From positions 62,001 through 126,000 of the forward strand of contig NW_026577902.1 of NCBI RefSeq assembly GCF_029407905.1: a DNA stretch of 64,000 nt, in the 5' to 3' direction. Of the stretch, positions 22,601 to 34,363 are shown one piece after another; positions within the stretch are counted from its first letter, which is position 1; every line of letters begins with the position of its first letter. The DNA comes from Bubalus kerabau. Taxonomy: Eukaryota > Chordata > Mammalia > Artiodactyla > Bovidae. Below the pieces are notes generated by a model, which made no database searches, was not told the origin of the DNA, and was given only the letters and a program-made list of their open reading frames with translations. The translations under genes were made by a program, and so were the position numbers.

Positions 22601-25413
22601 CACCGGGAGAAGTCGAGGGAAACGAGGGTTTCCTGCTGCAAGCCGAGAAAGACCTCGTGAGACCTTCTTCTACACGCCTTGATGCCCTAGTCCCCTCCCA
22701 GGACTCGAGAACAATGACGCGTTCCCCCTCGCCACGCTCATGGAGACCTGACTTCCCTGGCGCCGCACGAGAGGCTCCCTGAGAACCTCGTCGTGCCTCG
22801 TGAGAAAAGCCCCACGGACGCCGCAGCTCGAGGAAACCCCTGAGAAGCCCCCGTCCTCGCGAGGTGAGGGCCTTCTTTTCCTGCCTTTCCTGGAGAGCAA
22901 TCCCGAGTCCTCTCTCCAAACTGAAGATTAGGCTTGACTCCCTTGAGGCCACTCAGAGGGCTCCAAGAGATCCGCGTCCTGGCTCAAGAGAAGAGCGGAG
23001 TCCTTTGCTTCCCCTCGAGGCGAGGCCTGACTCCACGGGGGACTCTGGAGTGCAACCCCGGGATCCCTGTCTTCCCTTGAGAGTACTACTAGGTCCTGGA
23101 CACACGCCTAGATGAGGTCTCTTGGGCAATGCAGTGACTCGAGCACAACCCCCAGCTTTCCCTAGCAACTCGAATGGAAGATGGGGCTTCCCAGGGCCAA
23201 CCCAAGAGGAAGCCTGAAATCCCCGTCGTAACTCGAGAATCCGCCGCAACTCGAGAAAAACCACGTGGTCCCAACGTCTTCGCAAGATGGGGCCCTTGCC
23301 CGCTACGGCGTCTCAAGGGAAGTCTCACGTTCCGTCCTGAGTTGCGAAACGGTACCTGACACCCTTCATGCGACCTCCAAAATTTCCCAGACACGCCGGG
23401 TTCCCTCGAGGGGAACACCGAGGGTCCTGGCACCCCTTCATCTGAGCCCCTTCTCCCCTCCTCATCGCGACAGGAGAGTCGATTCCCCTGCGTATTCTGG
23501 AAGGGGTTCCCGGCTTTCCCGGCACACCTCAGGATGAGGCCGGCCTCCCGAGGAAATTAGAGACGAGCCCCGTGGGTTGTGCCACATGCCGAACGACCCC
23601 GATTTCCCAGTCCGCTCTGGATAAGAACCCGATGCCCGGACACCTCTTCGAAGGCAACCCTGTGGGTGAAGTTAACATTCGAAGGGGCACTGACACCCCC
23701 GTGCATCGTCCGGAAAAACCCGCGGTTTCCACACACAGCTTGACGAGGTGCGTGAGACACCCTGAGCAATTCGAGAGGCAAGCGGAGTTCCCTTCCTCAG
23801 ACAAGACGAGGCCTGACTCTCCTGTCCCAACTCTGCAGGGACCCTGTGGTTGGAGTCCGAAAAGGAGAGGAAGCCTAAGTTTCCTGTCTCCCCTCGAGAT
23901 GAGGCCCTCTTCCATTGCGCCAAGCCCAGCGGAGTCCCGAGAGGCCCCGCCAACTCCACAGCATCCCTCACCTATCAGAGGCACCAAGGGAAGTTTCCTC
24001 AGGTCCCCGGCAGAAGTCGAGGGAAACGAGGCTTTCTCGCCGCAACCACAGAAAGACCTCGAGTGTCCTTCTTCAACGCCTCTGGAGGCCCTAGTCCTCT
24101 CCCATGACTGGAGAGCCATGACGCGCTCCCCCTCGCCACGTGCACAGAGACCTGACTTCCCTGGCACCGCACGAGAGGCTCCCTGAGATCCTCGTCTTGC
24201 CTCTTGAGAAAACCCCCACGGGCGCCGCAGCTCGAGGAAACCCCTGAGAAGCCCCCATCCTCGCGAGGTGAGGGCCTTCTTTTCCTGCCTGACCCAGAGC
24301 ACAATCCCGAGTCCTCTCTCCAAACTGAAGAGAAGGCCTGACTCCCTTGAGGCCACTCAGTGGGCTCCAAGAGATCTGCGTCGCGACTTGAGAGGAGAGC
24401 GGCATCCTTGGCTTGCCCTCGAGGCGAGGCCTGACTCCCCGGGGGAGTCTGGAACGCCACCCTGAGATCCCTGTCTTCCCTTGAGAGGAACGTTAAGTCC
24501 CGGACACAGGCCTAGATGAGGTCTCTTTGGCCCTGCAGTGACTCGAGTGCAACCCTCAGCTTTCCCTCGCAACTCGAATGGAAGATTAGGCTTCCCGGGG
24601 CCAACACAAGAGGAAGCCTGAAATCCCCGTCGTAACTCTAGTATCCCGCCGCAACTCGAGAAAATACACATGGTCCCAACGTCTTCGCAAGATGAGGGCC
24701 TTGCCCGCTACGGCGTCTCAAGGGAAGTCCCAGGTTCTGTCCTGAAGTGCGAAACGGTACCTGACTCCTTTCATGCAACCCCCAAAAGTCCCCCACACGC
24801 CGGTTTCCCTCGAGGGTAACACCGAGGGTTCCATCCCCACTTCATCTGAGCCCCTTCTCCCCTCCTGATGGCGACAGGAGAGTCGATCCCCCTGCATTGT
24901 CTGGAAGGGTCCCCGGCCTTCCCAGCACAACTCAGGATGAAGCCGGCCTCACTAGGAAATTTGAGACTAGCCCCGTGGGTGGTCCCTCATGCCGAAAGAC
25001 CCCGATTTCCCTGTCCGCTCTTGAAAAGAACCCGAGGCCCGGACACCTCTTCGAAGGCAACCCAGTGGGTGAAGGCACAACACGAAGGGGCACTGTCACC
25101 GTCGTGCATTTCCGGAAACACCCGCAGGTTCCACACACAGCTCAACAAGGGGCCTGAGACCCCCTGAGCACCTCGAGAGGCAAGCGGAGTTCCCTTCCTC
25201 AGACAAGACGATTCCTGACTCTCCTGTCCCAACTCTGCAGGGACCCTGCGGTCGGAGTCCGAAACGGAGAGGAAGCCTGAGGTTCCTGCCTTCCCTGGAG
25301 ATGAGGCCCTCTTCCATTGCGCCAAACCCAGCGGAGTCCTGAGAGGCCCCGCCAACTCCACAGCATCCCTCATCTGTCAGAAGCACACTGGGAAGTTCCC
25401 TAAGGTCACCGGT
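19620..25413. repeat. GC- and CpG-rich satellite I subfamily, block A
   Basis: About four monomers with many CpG sites (ggcgccgcacgagaggctcc, ctcgag, gcgcgctcc), uniform length (1399-1404) and high mutual similarity. The switch from the divergent class is abrupt near 19620, inside the stretch tcctgtcccaactctgcagg shared by both classes. Confidence 0.8.
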
Positions 25414-25418
25414 AAACT

Positions 25419-25424
25419 TTTATT
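25419..25424 (-). promoter_or_regulatory. Minus-strand polyadenylation signal of unit A
   Basis: Minus strand AATAAA within ttgtgcaataaaagttt. Conserved at 29867-29872 and 34369-34374. It faces away from the CpG-rich minisatellite, as a 3' end of a transcript would. Confidence 0.4.
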
Positions 25425-25929
25425 GCACAAGGTCCCCATGAAAAGGCCCACGCAGCAGGACATCCACAGATTCTGTCTGCCATTAAAGGGCAGTAAGGTG
25501 CCCTCCCCCCTTCTTTGCTGCCTCAGCGGCCACCAGGGTGCAATTCGCGTACCCTTCCCTTTCCCATCCTAGCAGGTGCTCCAGGGCCCGCTGGCCTACA
25601 AAGTGCCAGAAGCAGGGCTGGGCCAGCCGGCCAGAATTCAGGGTTCTGTCCCTTGGATTTCCAGCGGACACTAGGCTGCTTGGGAAAACCGCGCAGACTC
25701 TGAGGTTTTTCAGCAGAGGGGTGGAGCGGTAAAGGCCTTGACCCCAAAGACGAGGCCTTTCTGCGACCGCCAGGTTGGGGAGCTCTGAGACTGTGCCAAC
25801 ACAGGGCGGAATACATGGTTCCCTGCTCCACGCAGTCCCCGTTCCCTTACCTGTGTTCCGCACCCCTCCCCTGTGGCCCATGGATGCCGATCCTTGGGGA
25901 TCCAGGAGTTCACGAAATGGGCATTCCCA

Positions 25930-26330
25930 GCCGCAATGGCGACCCCCAACAGCACATCTGGAAAGCCCTCCCCCACCCCCGCCAGGAGCCGACCCCCACT
26001 GCGAACGGAACCCCACCCCGCCCCGCACTGCCATGTTTCGCCCCGGCCCTGCCGGGCTCCCGGTGGGTTCCCAGCAATATTGGCGACCCCGGGAGCACAA
26101 CAGGGACCGACCCCCCACCCACAGTGAGCGGAATCTCGACCTGTGCAGCCCAGGTTTACCCCACCCTGGCTGCGCTCCCGGCGTGTTTCCAGCTGCAGTG
26201 GCCATCTCCGAGAGCACAACTGGGAAGCCCTCCCCTACCCTCGCCAGGAGCCGACACCCGCCCTGCGCCGCCCGGGTTCGCCCCGCCCCTGCCGCGCTCC
26301 AGGGGCGCTGCCCACCTTCACCTGTGGCTC
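25930..26330. repeat. CpG-rich ~120-bp minisatellite, unit A
   Basis: The phrase gagcacaactggga or variants recurs at ~25949, 26092 and 26211 (spacing 143 and 119), each followed by a run such as gaccgaccccccacccacag and gcgctcccggcgcgtttcc. It is CpG-island-like. A 316-codon open frame on the minus strand (25483-26433) spans it, but it is not kept in copies B and C. Confidence 0.8.
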
Positions 26331-27161
26331 TCGGTGAGCCCCGTCCCCACGCCCGGTTCCAGGAGAGGCTCTCGGACCTCGCTGCTGCCGCCAGGTCAAA
26401 CATGAGGACAATACATACACCCCACAGAGACAATCCAAGCTGTCTATGATTTAGGGATAAAACGAGGACTACAGAAAGGCAAGATGACCTGACCTAGGAG
26501 GGCCATGATATTCTATAGAACCAGACAAAGTTGGTTACCAAGGAAACTTTTTTCCTTGGAACCCGGAAAGCTGGTTCTTTGCATATGCAATGACCAACAA
26601 TTAGCTTGTTACCCAAGCCTGCCTTACTGCCACCCCCATCCCCCCACTCCCCAGAAGACTGGCTCAAAGAAATATTTTAAATCTTAGGCGGAAACCTGGA
26701 AGATGTCTTGTCTGTCTGTTTGGATTAAGGTATGTGTCAGTGTGAGCCCTGTGTTTTTTGATAATATTGCTCAAGTTCTGAGTTCTGATTTCAATGGTCT
26801 CAAGACAAGGCAGCCCTTCCAAATCAAACTGCTGGAAATACAAGAAAACATTGACCTAAATGAATGTCAGAGTCCCATGAACTGGGAACTATTCAATATT
26901 AAATATCTAGTATTTTTGGTTTTGCTCCTCCACTATAGACATGTCTAAGAGTCAACAACATTAAGCACAACATGTTCATAGTGCCTAGGTTTCTTTTGAG
27001 ATAAAAATTGCTCTATTGTTATATCTGTCACAAGCTTGTCAGCAAGAAACTACCTGGAAATGACAACAACAAAAGTAAAAAATGTAAATGTGATATGAGC
27101 TTTTAGACAAACTCTTTACAATAATTATACTCTAAAATATCTGCCTCTCATAGTCTTGATT
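26331..27161. other. Unidentified part of unit A with hairpin
   Basis: No known repeat is recognised. An 8-bp perfect stem, CCAAGGAA (26538-26545) with TTCCTTGG (26552-26559), is also in copy B. A frame at 26505-26948 on the plus strand parallels 30957-31403 of copy B but is broken by a TAG before 26700. Confidence 0.5.
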
Positions 27162-27338
27162 GAAGGCAGAGGAGAAGGGGATGACAGAGGATCAGATGGT
27201 TGGATGGCATCACTGACTCGATGGACATGAGTTTGAGCAAGCCCCTGGAGCTGGTGACGGACACGGAAGGCTGGCGTCCTTCAGGCCACGGGGTCCCAAA
27301 GAGTCAGACATGACTGAGCAACTGAACTGAACTGAACT
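27162..27338 (+). mobile_element. Bov-tA type SINE (unit A)
   Basis: Contains ggatggcatcactgactcga, tggacatgagtttgagc and the terminal gaactgaactgaact repeats typical of ruminant Bov-tA elements (tRNA-derived). The counterpart in unit B is 31616-31793, so insertion predates the unit duplication. Confidence 0.93.
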
Positions 27339-28015
27339 AACAAACGTTTCTCCAGGTGTTTTGGTTACCCGAGTTTCTATCCTTGTGACGACAGTGTATT
27401 GAATAGCTAGGTCATTTCCAAATAAATGCAAGTTCTGAAACATTCACGACTTGAAAGGACCTCCCTTTTACACAGAAACAAAAGAGATTTTTGACTCTCC
27501 ATGAATAGTGTCTGGCACCATCCTGACATGTTAAATGTAAGAAAGCAATTGTTTTGTTTTGTTTTGTTCTGTTCTTGGGGGTGGGGGGAGGGGGCGGGCT
27601 ATAGCGAATGCCAATATAAAAGTCAGTTCTTGGTTGCTGAAGGGAAATGTATGACTTGTTATTACAAGAAAGTATGTGGAATGCAATGGCACTTGAGGAA
27701 GGAAAACAAAGTAGTTCTGTCTTACAGGTGGCCGTTTCAGGATGGGAGAAGCAAAGGAATGGGTACAGAATGGGATAAGGAGGTTGTAGGGAAAGTGGAC
27801 CCCCAGAAAAGAGTTCTGTGCCTAGCACAAGTTTTCTTGAGATGTCGAACTGCCTTTGCTAATGGAGTTTAAGTTTCTTTACCTCTTAAGTGATCTCTTC
27901 TAGGTTGACCTAGAACAGGAATCTTTTGTTAGCTTTGGCTAAGTGGAGAAGTAGTGTTTCACGGTGACATATGTGATCCTTCCTGACTGTTTGCAGCCCT
28001 TTTGATATCGATGCA
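27339..28015. other. Unidentified sequence of unit A
   Basis: Holds a (TTTTG)n run near 27548-27570 and no recognised gene or repeat. Conserved in unit B (31794-32508) with small indels. Confidence 0.5.
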
Positions 28016-28311
28016 CTGCTTCTGCTGCTGCTGCCGCCGCCGCTGCTGCTAAGTCGTTTCAGTTGTGTCTGACTCTGTGCGACCCCATAGACGGCAGCCC
28101 ACGAGGCCCTGCAGTCCCTGGGGTTCTCTAGGCAAGAACACTGGAGTGGGTTGCCATTTCCTCCTCCCATGCATGAAAGTGAAAAGTGAACGTGAAGTCG
28201 CTCAGTGGTTTCCGACTCTTAGCGACCCCATGGACTGCAGCCTACCAGGCTCCTCCATCCATGGGATTTTCCACGCAAGAGTACTGGAGTGGGGTGCCAT
28301 TGCCTTCTCCC
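28016..28311 (-). mobile_element. Bov-A2 type SINE with CTG/CCG-type triplet run (unit A)
   Basis: Dimeric structure: tgactctgtgcgaccccata and later cgactcttagcgaccccatg, each followed by the tgcagcctaccaggctcc or related block and a tactggagtggggtgccatt block. Starts with a mixed (CTG)n/(CCG)n run. This is the usual complement orientation of ruminant Bov-A2/Bov-tA3 elements. The partner in unit B is 32511-32781. Confidence 0.9.
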
Positions 28312-29861
28312 ATATCTATGCACAAGCCTGCCTAAATCATTGACTTCTAGCTAGCTTTGGGATGCCAATGACCATCCACCCTTACAAGGCAACAGAGAAG
28401 AGAAAAACACTTACCACAGGAGGTCCTGGTAAGGAACGAGGAACTAACAAGCTCCCGCCAACCAGGATTCTGCAGAGGTCAACAAGAGGTCAGTAAGAGA
28501 TGGAAGACTGCAGTCCAGAGGTCCTAGCAACTTCCATCTTGCAGCAGAGACCCAGCATAGTCAAAACGAATTCAATGTTGCAAAAAAATAAGTAAACAAA
28601 TAAAGGACAGAAGTTCTTTGAACACATGACTGAGATTAGGGGTGAGGCAGTACATGTACAGTGCCCGGAAAATCTTAAAGTATGAGAAAGGAAAGAAATT
28701 AAAGACAACTATCAAGCTGTCCAAACTGATAAAAACGAAAGATTACACAGTTTTTTCTGTATATATTACCAGATAATAATCTGAAAAGGAATTAAAAAAA
28801 ATTCCCTTTCAATAATGTCAACATGAATACAACACTTTGCCATGGATGTAACGAGGATGACAAGACTGGCACCCTGGAAATTATACACCCTGGCTGAAAA
28901 CTATCCTGAATACATGGACAGGTACTCCATAACAATGGAAAGACTTAAGATGGCAATACCATGGAATGCATCTTCAATCTGAAATGAAGATTTGATATGA
29001 TTTGATCGCTCAGAGCTTTTGTGTCATCAATTGTTATTAAAGTATAAATGAGATAGAGAAAACTGCTGACTTAGACTTGAGGCGGGGTGTACGCCCTGCT
29101 GGTCTCTAGCCAGATATTCTACAGGCACTAGCAGTCAGCTAAGGAAAGAAAGGCACTGTCTCAGGGAATGGCACCAGGCCCCTCCCCCACGACATGCCTT
29201 GAGGTCACATTGGCAGCAGGTGAGTCATCCTGGGCCAAAAACTGATTGACATGAATCTTGAAGAAAGGCAGTATTCCAGGCAAATATATCATTTCCTTAA
29301 CATAGATTAGGAGAACAAGGTACGAGGAAAACATACTGTTTTGTTCAAGTCGCTTCTGAGCCTATTGGGGGAACCGACCTGAAGCCAGAGTCCAGCAGAT
29401 ATACATAGGATATTTACATCGCTTAAGACAAACATTTCCTCAGGAACAAATGCATTGCTTAGCTCAAGGTTTGTCTGCGAAATTCTTACACATCAGGAGA
29501 TGGCTCCGAGCTGGGTTTCTACACACAAGAACATCCATGCAAAGGACAAGCCTGCACAGCCCATCTGCCCCCCTCCCCCACAGCCAGCAGCATTTCCAAG
29601 TGACCTCCTAAGGCCTTCCCCAAAATACAGGGGCACCTCTGGGTTTCCTGTTTCCCTCACTTCGAACACTTTTCTTAAAAAAAAAAAAAATCCTGCACAC
29701 TTCTTGATAGAATGCCACAGTGCAAGGAAAACAGGCCTTCAATACTTAAACCTCCCTGTGCCAAACACTAGGGGCTTGGTTCTGTTTTGTTTTGTTTTTT
29801 AATTACACCACCACATAATTTAAACTTTTTACAATTTCTAATTATTCAGTACCAAAACACC
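28312..29861. other. Unidentified 3' part of unit A
   Basis: About 1.55 kb without a recognised gene or repeat, apart from an A-run at 29679-29692 and a gttttgttttgtttt run near 29782-29800. Conserved in unit B at 32782-34363. Confidence 0.5.
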
Positions 29862-30389
29862 AAACTTTTATTGCACAAGGTCCCCATGAAAAGGCCCACG
29901 CATCAGGACAGCCACAGATTCTGCCATGAAAGGGCAGCAAGGTGCCCTCCCTCCTTCTTTGCTGCCTGGGCGGCCACCAGGGTTTGAAATCCATGCACCC
30001 TACTAAGTTTCTAGGGTGCAATCCGTGGACGCTTCCCTTTCCCATCCCAGCAGGTGCTCAAGGGCCCGCTGGCTTACAAAGTGCCAGAAGCAGGGCTGGG
30101 CCAGCCGGCCAGAGTTCAGTGTTCTGTCCCTTGGACTTCCAGGGGACACTAGGCTGCTTGGGAAAACCGTGCAGACTGAGATTTTTCAGCAAAGGGGTGG
30201 AGCGGTAAAGGCCTTGACACCAAGGGCGAGGCCTTTCTTCGACCGCCAGGTTGGGGAGCTCCGAGAATGTGCCAACAGAGGGCGGAATACTTGGTTCCCT
30301 GCTCCAAGCAGTCCCAGTTCCCTGACCTGTGGCCCGCAGCCCTCCGCTGCACCCACTAGATGTGGATCCTTGGGGACACAGGAGCGTAG

Positions 30390-30780
30390 GAAATGGGCGT
30401 CCCTAGCCGCAGTGGCGACCCCCGAGAGCACAACTGGGACCGAACCCCCACCCACAGCCATCTAAATCTTGACCCGCGCAGCCCAGGTTTACCCCGCCCC
30501 GGGTGCGCTCCCGGCGCGTTTCCAGCCGCAGTGGCCACCACCGAGAGCACAACTGGGAAGCCCTCCCCCACCCCCGCCAGGAGCCGAACCCCGCCCCGCG
30601 CCACCAGGGTTCACCCCGCCCCTGCCGCACTCCCAGCGCGTTTCCAGCTGCAGTGGGGACCCCCGAGAGCACAACTGTTACCGCCCCCCACCCCCTCCCG
30701 ACCAGAACCCCGACCCTCGCCGCCCGGGATCGCCCCGCCCCTGGCGCGCTCCAGGGGCGTTGCCCACTTCCACCAGGGGC
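30390..30780. repeat. CpG-rich ~120-bp minisatellite, unit B
   Basis: gagcacaactg phrases at 30424, 30543 and 30665 (spacing 119 and 122), with CpG-rich spacers. Confidence 0.8.
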
Positions 30781-30956
30781 TCCTGGTGAGCCCCGTCCCC
30801 ACGCCCGGTTCCAGGAGAGGATCTCGGACCTCGCTACTGCCACCAGGTCAAACAAGAGGACAATACATCCACCCCACAGAGACAATCCAAGCTGTCTATG
30901 ATTTAGGGATAAAATGAGGACTACAGAAAGGAAAGATGTCCTGACCTAGGAGGGCC

Positions 30957-31403
30957 ATGAGAGTCTATAGATCCAAACAAAATTGGGTACCAAGGAAACT
31001 TTTTTCCTTGGAACCCGGAAAGCTGGTTCTTTGCATATGCAATGACCAACAATTAGCTTGTTACCCAAGCCTGCCTCGCTGCCACCCCCACTTCCCCCCC
31101 ACTCCCCAGGAAAACGGCTCAAAGAAATATTTTAAATCTCAGGCGGAAAACTGGAAGATGTCTTGTCTGTCTGTCTGGATTAAGGTATATGTCAGTGTGA
31201 GCCTTGTGTTTTTTGATAATATTGCTCAAGTTCTGAGTTCTGATTTCAATGGTCTCAAGACAAGGCAGCCCTTCCAAATCAAACTGCTGGAAATACAAGA
31301 AAACATTGACCTAAATGAATGTCAGAGTCCCGTGAACTGGGAACTAGTCAATATTAAATATCTAGTATTTTTGGTTTTGCTCCTCCACTATAGACATGTC
31401 TAA
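30957..31403 (+). other. 148-codon open frame, partly kept in unit A
   Basis: The frame ends in a hydrophobic stretch (IKYLVFLVLLLHYRHV). Unit A has the same frame in two pieces (26505-26687 and 26703-26948), separated by a TAG, with one 3-base length difference. Most substitutions between the copies change the residue, so there is no sign of selection on protein. No family recognised; probably not a gene. Confidence 0.12.
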
Positions 31404-31615
31404 GAGTCAACAACATTAAGCACAACATGTTCATAGTGCCTAGGTTTCTTTTGAGGTAAAAATTGCTCTATTGTTATATGTGTCACAAGCTTGTCAGCAA
31501 GAAAGTACCTGGAAACAGCAACAACCAATGTAAAAAATGTAAATGTGATATGAGCTTTTAGATAAACTCTTAACAATAATTATACTCTAAAATATCTGCC
31601 TCTCATAGTCTTGAT

Positions 31616-31793
31616 TGAAGGCAGAGGAGAAGGGGATGACAGAGGATAAGATGGTTGGATGGCATCACTGACTCGATGGACATGAGTTTGAGCAAGCCCC
31701 TGGAGTTGGTGATGGACACGGAAGCCTGGCGTCCTGCAGGCCACGGGGTCCCAAAGAGTCAGACTCGACTGAGCAACTGAACTGAACTGAACT
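31616..31793 (+). mobile_element. Bov-tA type SINE (unit B)
   Basis: Same insertion as 27162-27338, ending gaactgaactgaact. Confidence 0.93.
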
Positions 31794-32510
31794 TACAATC
31801 GTTCCTCCAGGTGTTTTGGTTACCTGAGTTTCTATCCTGGTGCTAAACTAAGTGACGACAGTGTATTGAATAGCTAGGTCACTTCCAAATAAATGAAACT
31901 TCTTAAACATTCACGACTTGAAAGGACCTCCCTTTTACACAGAAACAAAAGAGATTTTGACTCTGCATGAATAGTGACTGGCACCATCCGAACATATTAA
32001 ATGTAAGAAAGCAATATTTTTGTTTTGTTTTGTTTTGTTCTGTTCTTGCAGGAAGCGGGGTGGGCGCTATTATCACTGATAGGTATGCTCACCAATCTAT
32101 CAAATGCCAATATAAGAGTCAGTTCTTGGTTGCTGAAGGGAAATGTATGACTTGTTATTACAAGAATGTATGGAATGCAATCACACTTTAAGAAGGAAAA
32201 CGAAGTAGTTCTGTCTTACAGGTGGCATTTTCAGGACGGGAGAAGCAAGGAATGGGTACAGAATGGGATAAGGAGGTTGTAGGGATAGTAGGCCCCCAGA
32301 AAAGAGTTTTGTGCCTAGCACAAGTTTTCTTGAGATGTTGAACTGCCTTTGCTAATGGAGTTTAAGTTTCTTTACCTCTTAAGTGATCTCTTCTAGGTTG
32401 ACCTAGAACAGAAATCTTTCGTTAGCTTTGGCTAAGAGGAGAAGTATTGTTTCACGATGACATTTGTGATCCTACCTAACTGTTCTCATCCCCTTTGATA
32501 TCTATGCACT

Positions 32511-32781
32511 GCTGCTGCTGCTGCTGCTGCTGCTAAGTGGTTCAGTTGAGGCCGACCCTGTGCCACGCCATAGATGGCAGCCCACCAGGCCCCGCAGTCT
32601 CTGGGGTTCTCTAGGCAAAAACACTGGAGTGGGTTGCCATTTCCTCCTCCTATGCATGAAAGTGAAAAGTGAAAATGAAGTCACTCAGTGGTGTCCGACT
32701 CTTAGCCACCCCATGGACTGCAGCCTACCAGGCTCCTCCATCCTTGGGATTTTCCAGGAGTGGGGTGCCATTGCCTTCTCC
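32511..32781 (-). mobile_element. Bov-A2 type SINE with (CTG)n (unit B)
   Basis: Same insertion as 28016-28311, but the triplet run is a pure (CTG) of eight to nine units (32511-32535). A small deletion removes the gcaagagtac part near 32757. Confidence 0.9.
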
Positions 32782-33052
32782 CATATCTGTGCACAAGCCT
32801 GCCTAAATAATTGACTTCTAGCCAACTTTGGGATGCCCATGACCACCCACCCTTACCAGGCAACAGAGAAGAGAAAAACACTTACCACAGGAGGTTCTGA
32901 TAAGGAACAAGGAACTAACAAGCTCCCACCTACCAGGATTCTGCAGAGGTCAACAAGAGGTCAGCAAGAGATGAGAGACTGCAGTCCAGAGGTCCTAGCT
33001 ACTTCCATCTAGCAACAAACACCCAGCATAGTCAAAACGATTTCAATGTTAA

Positions 33053-33056
33053 AGAA

Positions 33057-33087
<31 letters not shown>

Positions 33088-33089
33088 AA
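33053..33089. repeat. (TAAA)n microsatellite
   Basis: A pure run of aaat units, nine to ten times. In unit A the same place (28582-28604) has only imperfect aaat units, so it expanded in B. Confidence 0.9.
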
Positions 33090-34363
33090 GGACAGAAGTT
33101 CTTTGAACACATGTCTGAATTTAGGGGTGAGGCATTACATATGTGTCCCAGGATAATCTTAAAGTGTCAGAAAGTAAAGAAATTAAAGACAACTATCAAG
33201 CTGTCCAAACTGATAAAAATGAATGATTACACAGTTTTATCTGTATACATTAGCAGATAATAATCTGAAAAGGAATTTTAAAAAATTCCCTTTCAATAAT
33301 ATCAACATGAATAAAACACTTTGCCATGGATGTAACGAGGATGACAAGACTGGCACACTGGAAATTATACACCCTGGCTGAAAACTATCCTGAATACATG
33401 GACAGATATTCCATAACGATGGAAAGACTTAAGATGGCAATACCATGGAATGCATCTTCAATCTGAAATGAAGATTTGATATGATTTGATCGCTCAGAGC
33501 TTTTGTGTCATCAAGTGTTATTAAAGTATTAAAGAGATAGAGAAAGCTGCTGACTTAGACTTGAGGCGGGGTGGGGGGGGTAGAAAGAGTACCCCCCTGC
33601 TGGTCTTTAGCCAGATATTCTACAGGCACTAGCTGTCAGCTAAGGAAAGAAAGGAACTGTTTCAGGGAATGGCACCAGGCCCTTCCCCCACGACATGCAT
33701 TCAGATAATATTGGCAGCAGGTGAGTCATCCCGGGCCAAAACTTGATTGACATGAATCTTGAAGAAAGGCAGTATTGCAGGCAAATATATCATTTCCTTA
33801 ACATAGATAAGGAGAAAAAGCTAGGAGGAAAACATGCTGTTTTGTTCAAATCGCTTCTGAGCCTTTTGGGGGAACCGACCTGAAGCCAGAGTCTAGCGGA
33901 AATACATAGGATATTTACATCGCTTAAGACAAACATTTTCTTAGGAAAAAATGCATTGCTTAGCTCAAGGTTTGTCTGCGAAATTCTTACACATCAGGAG
34001 ATGGCTCCGAGCTGGGTTTCCACACACAAGAACATCCATGCAAAGGACAAGCCTGCACAGCCCATCTGCCGCCCTCCCGCACATCCAGCAGCATTTCCAA
34101 GTGACCTCCTAAGGCCTTCCCCAAAATATAGGGGCACCTCTGGGTTTCCTGTTTCCCTCACTTCGAACATTTTTCTTAAAAAAAAAAAAAAATCCTGCAC
34201 ACTTCTTGATAGAATGCCACAGTGCAAGGAATACAGTCCTTCAATATTTAAACCTCCATTTGCAAAACACTTGGAGTTTGGTTTTGTTTTGTTTTGTTTT
34301 TTAATTACACCACCACATAATTTAAAGCTTTTACACGTTCTAATTATTCAGTTCCAAAACACC

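Larger units (their letters stand above)
13974..25413. repeat. Satellite I (1.715-type), block 2
   Basis: About eight monomers. Anchor positions are 14936, 16341, 17860, 19261, 20665, 22064, 23467 and 24871, so spacings are 1405, 1519, 1401, 1404, 1399, 1403 and 1404. The 1,519 unit carries a 115-bp internal duplication. Monomers up to ~19620 are divergent; from ~19620 on they belong to the GC- and CpG-rich subfamily. The block stops within a monomer at 25413, where a different 4.5-kb unit begins. No genes; open frames on both strands reflect low stop density. Confidence 0.95.
25414..29861. repeat. ~4.5-kb tandem unit, copy A
   Basis: The unit begins aaacttttattgcacaaggt and recurs at 29862 and 34364. 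Copy A is 4,448 bp and aligns with copy B at offset 4,448-4,455 over most of its length. In order it holds a minus-strand polyadenylation signal, a CpG-rich ~120-bp minisatellite, a unique AT-balanced part with a hairpin, a Bov-tA SINE, unidentified sequence, a Bov-A2-type SINE and ~1.5 kb of unidentified sequence ending in a (TTTTG)n-like run. It is unrelated to satellite I. It may correspond to another described bovine satellite or to a low-copy macrosatellite; I cannot name it. Confidence 0.9.
29862..34363. repeat. ~4.5-kb tandem unit, copy B
   Basis: 4,502 bp, collinear with copy A including both SINEs and the minisatellite. It differs by small indels (for example 36 bp, fgaaatccatgcacc region near 29985, absent in A), by expansion of (CTG)n at 32511-32535 and by an AAAT run at 33053-33089. 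The copies are clearly similar but not homogenised. Confidence 0.9.

Noticed and set aside
25483..26433. 316-codon minus-strand frame over the CpG-rich minisatellite
   Set aside because: The ~120-bp period is a multiple of three, so repeats keep a frame open by themselves. Copies B and C break it, and the translation is low-complexity Gly/Arg/Trp-rich.
25414..29861. Processed pseudogene of a known housekeeping gene at the start of the 4.5-kb unit
   Set aside because: The AATAAA-containing end looks like an mRNA 3' end, but I could not recognise a coding sequence, and the adjacent CpG minisatellite is not cDNA-like.
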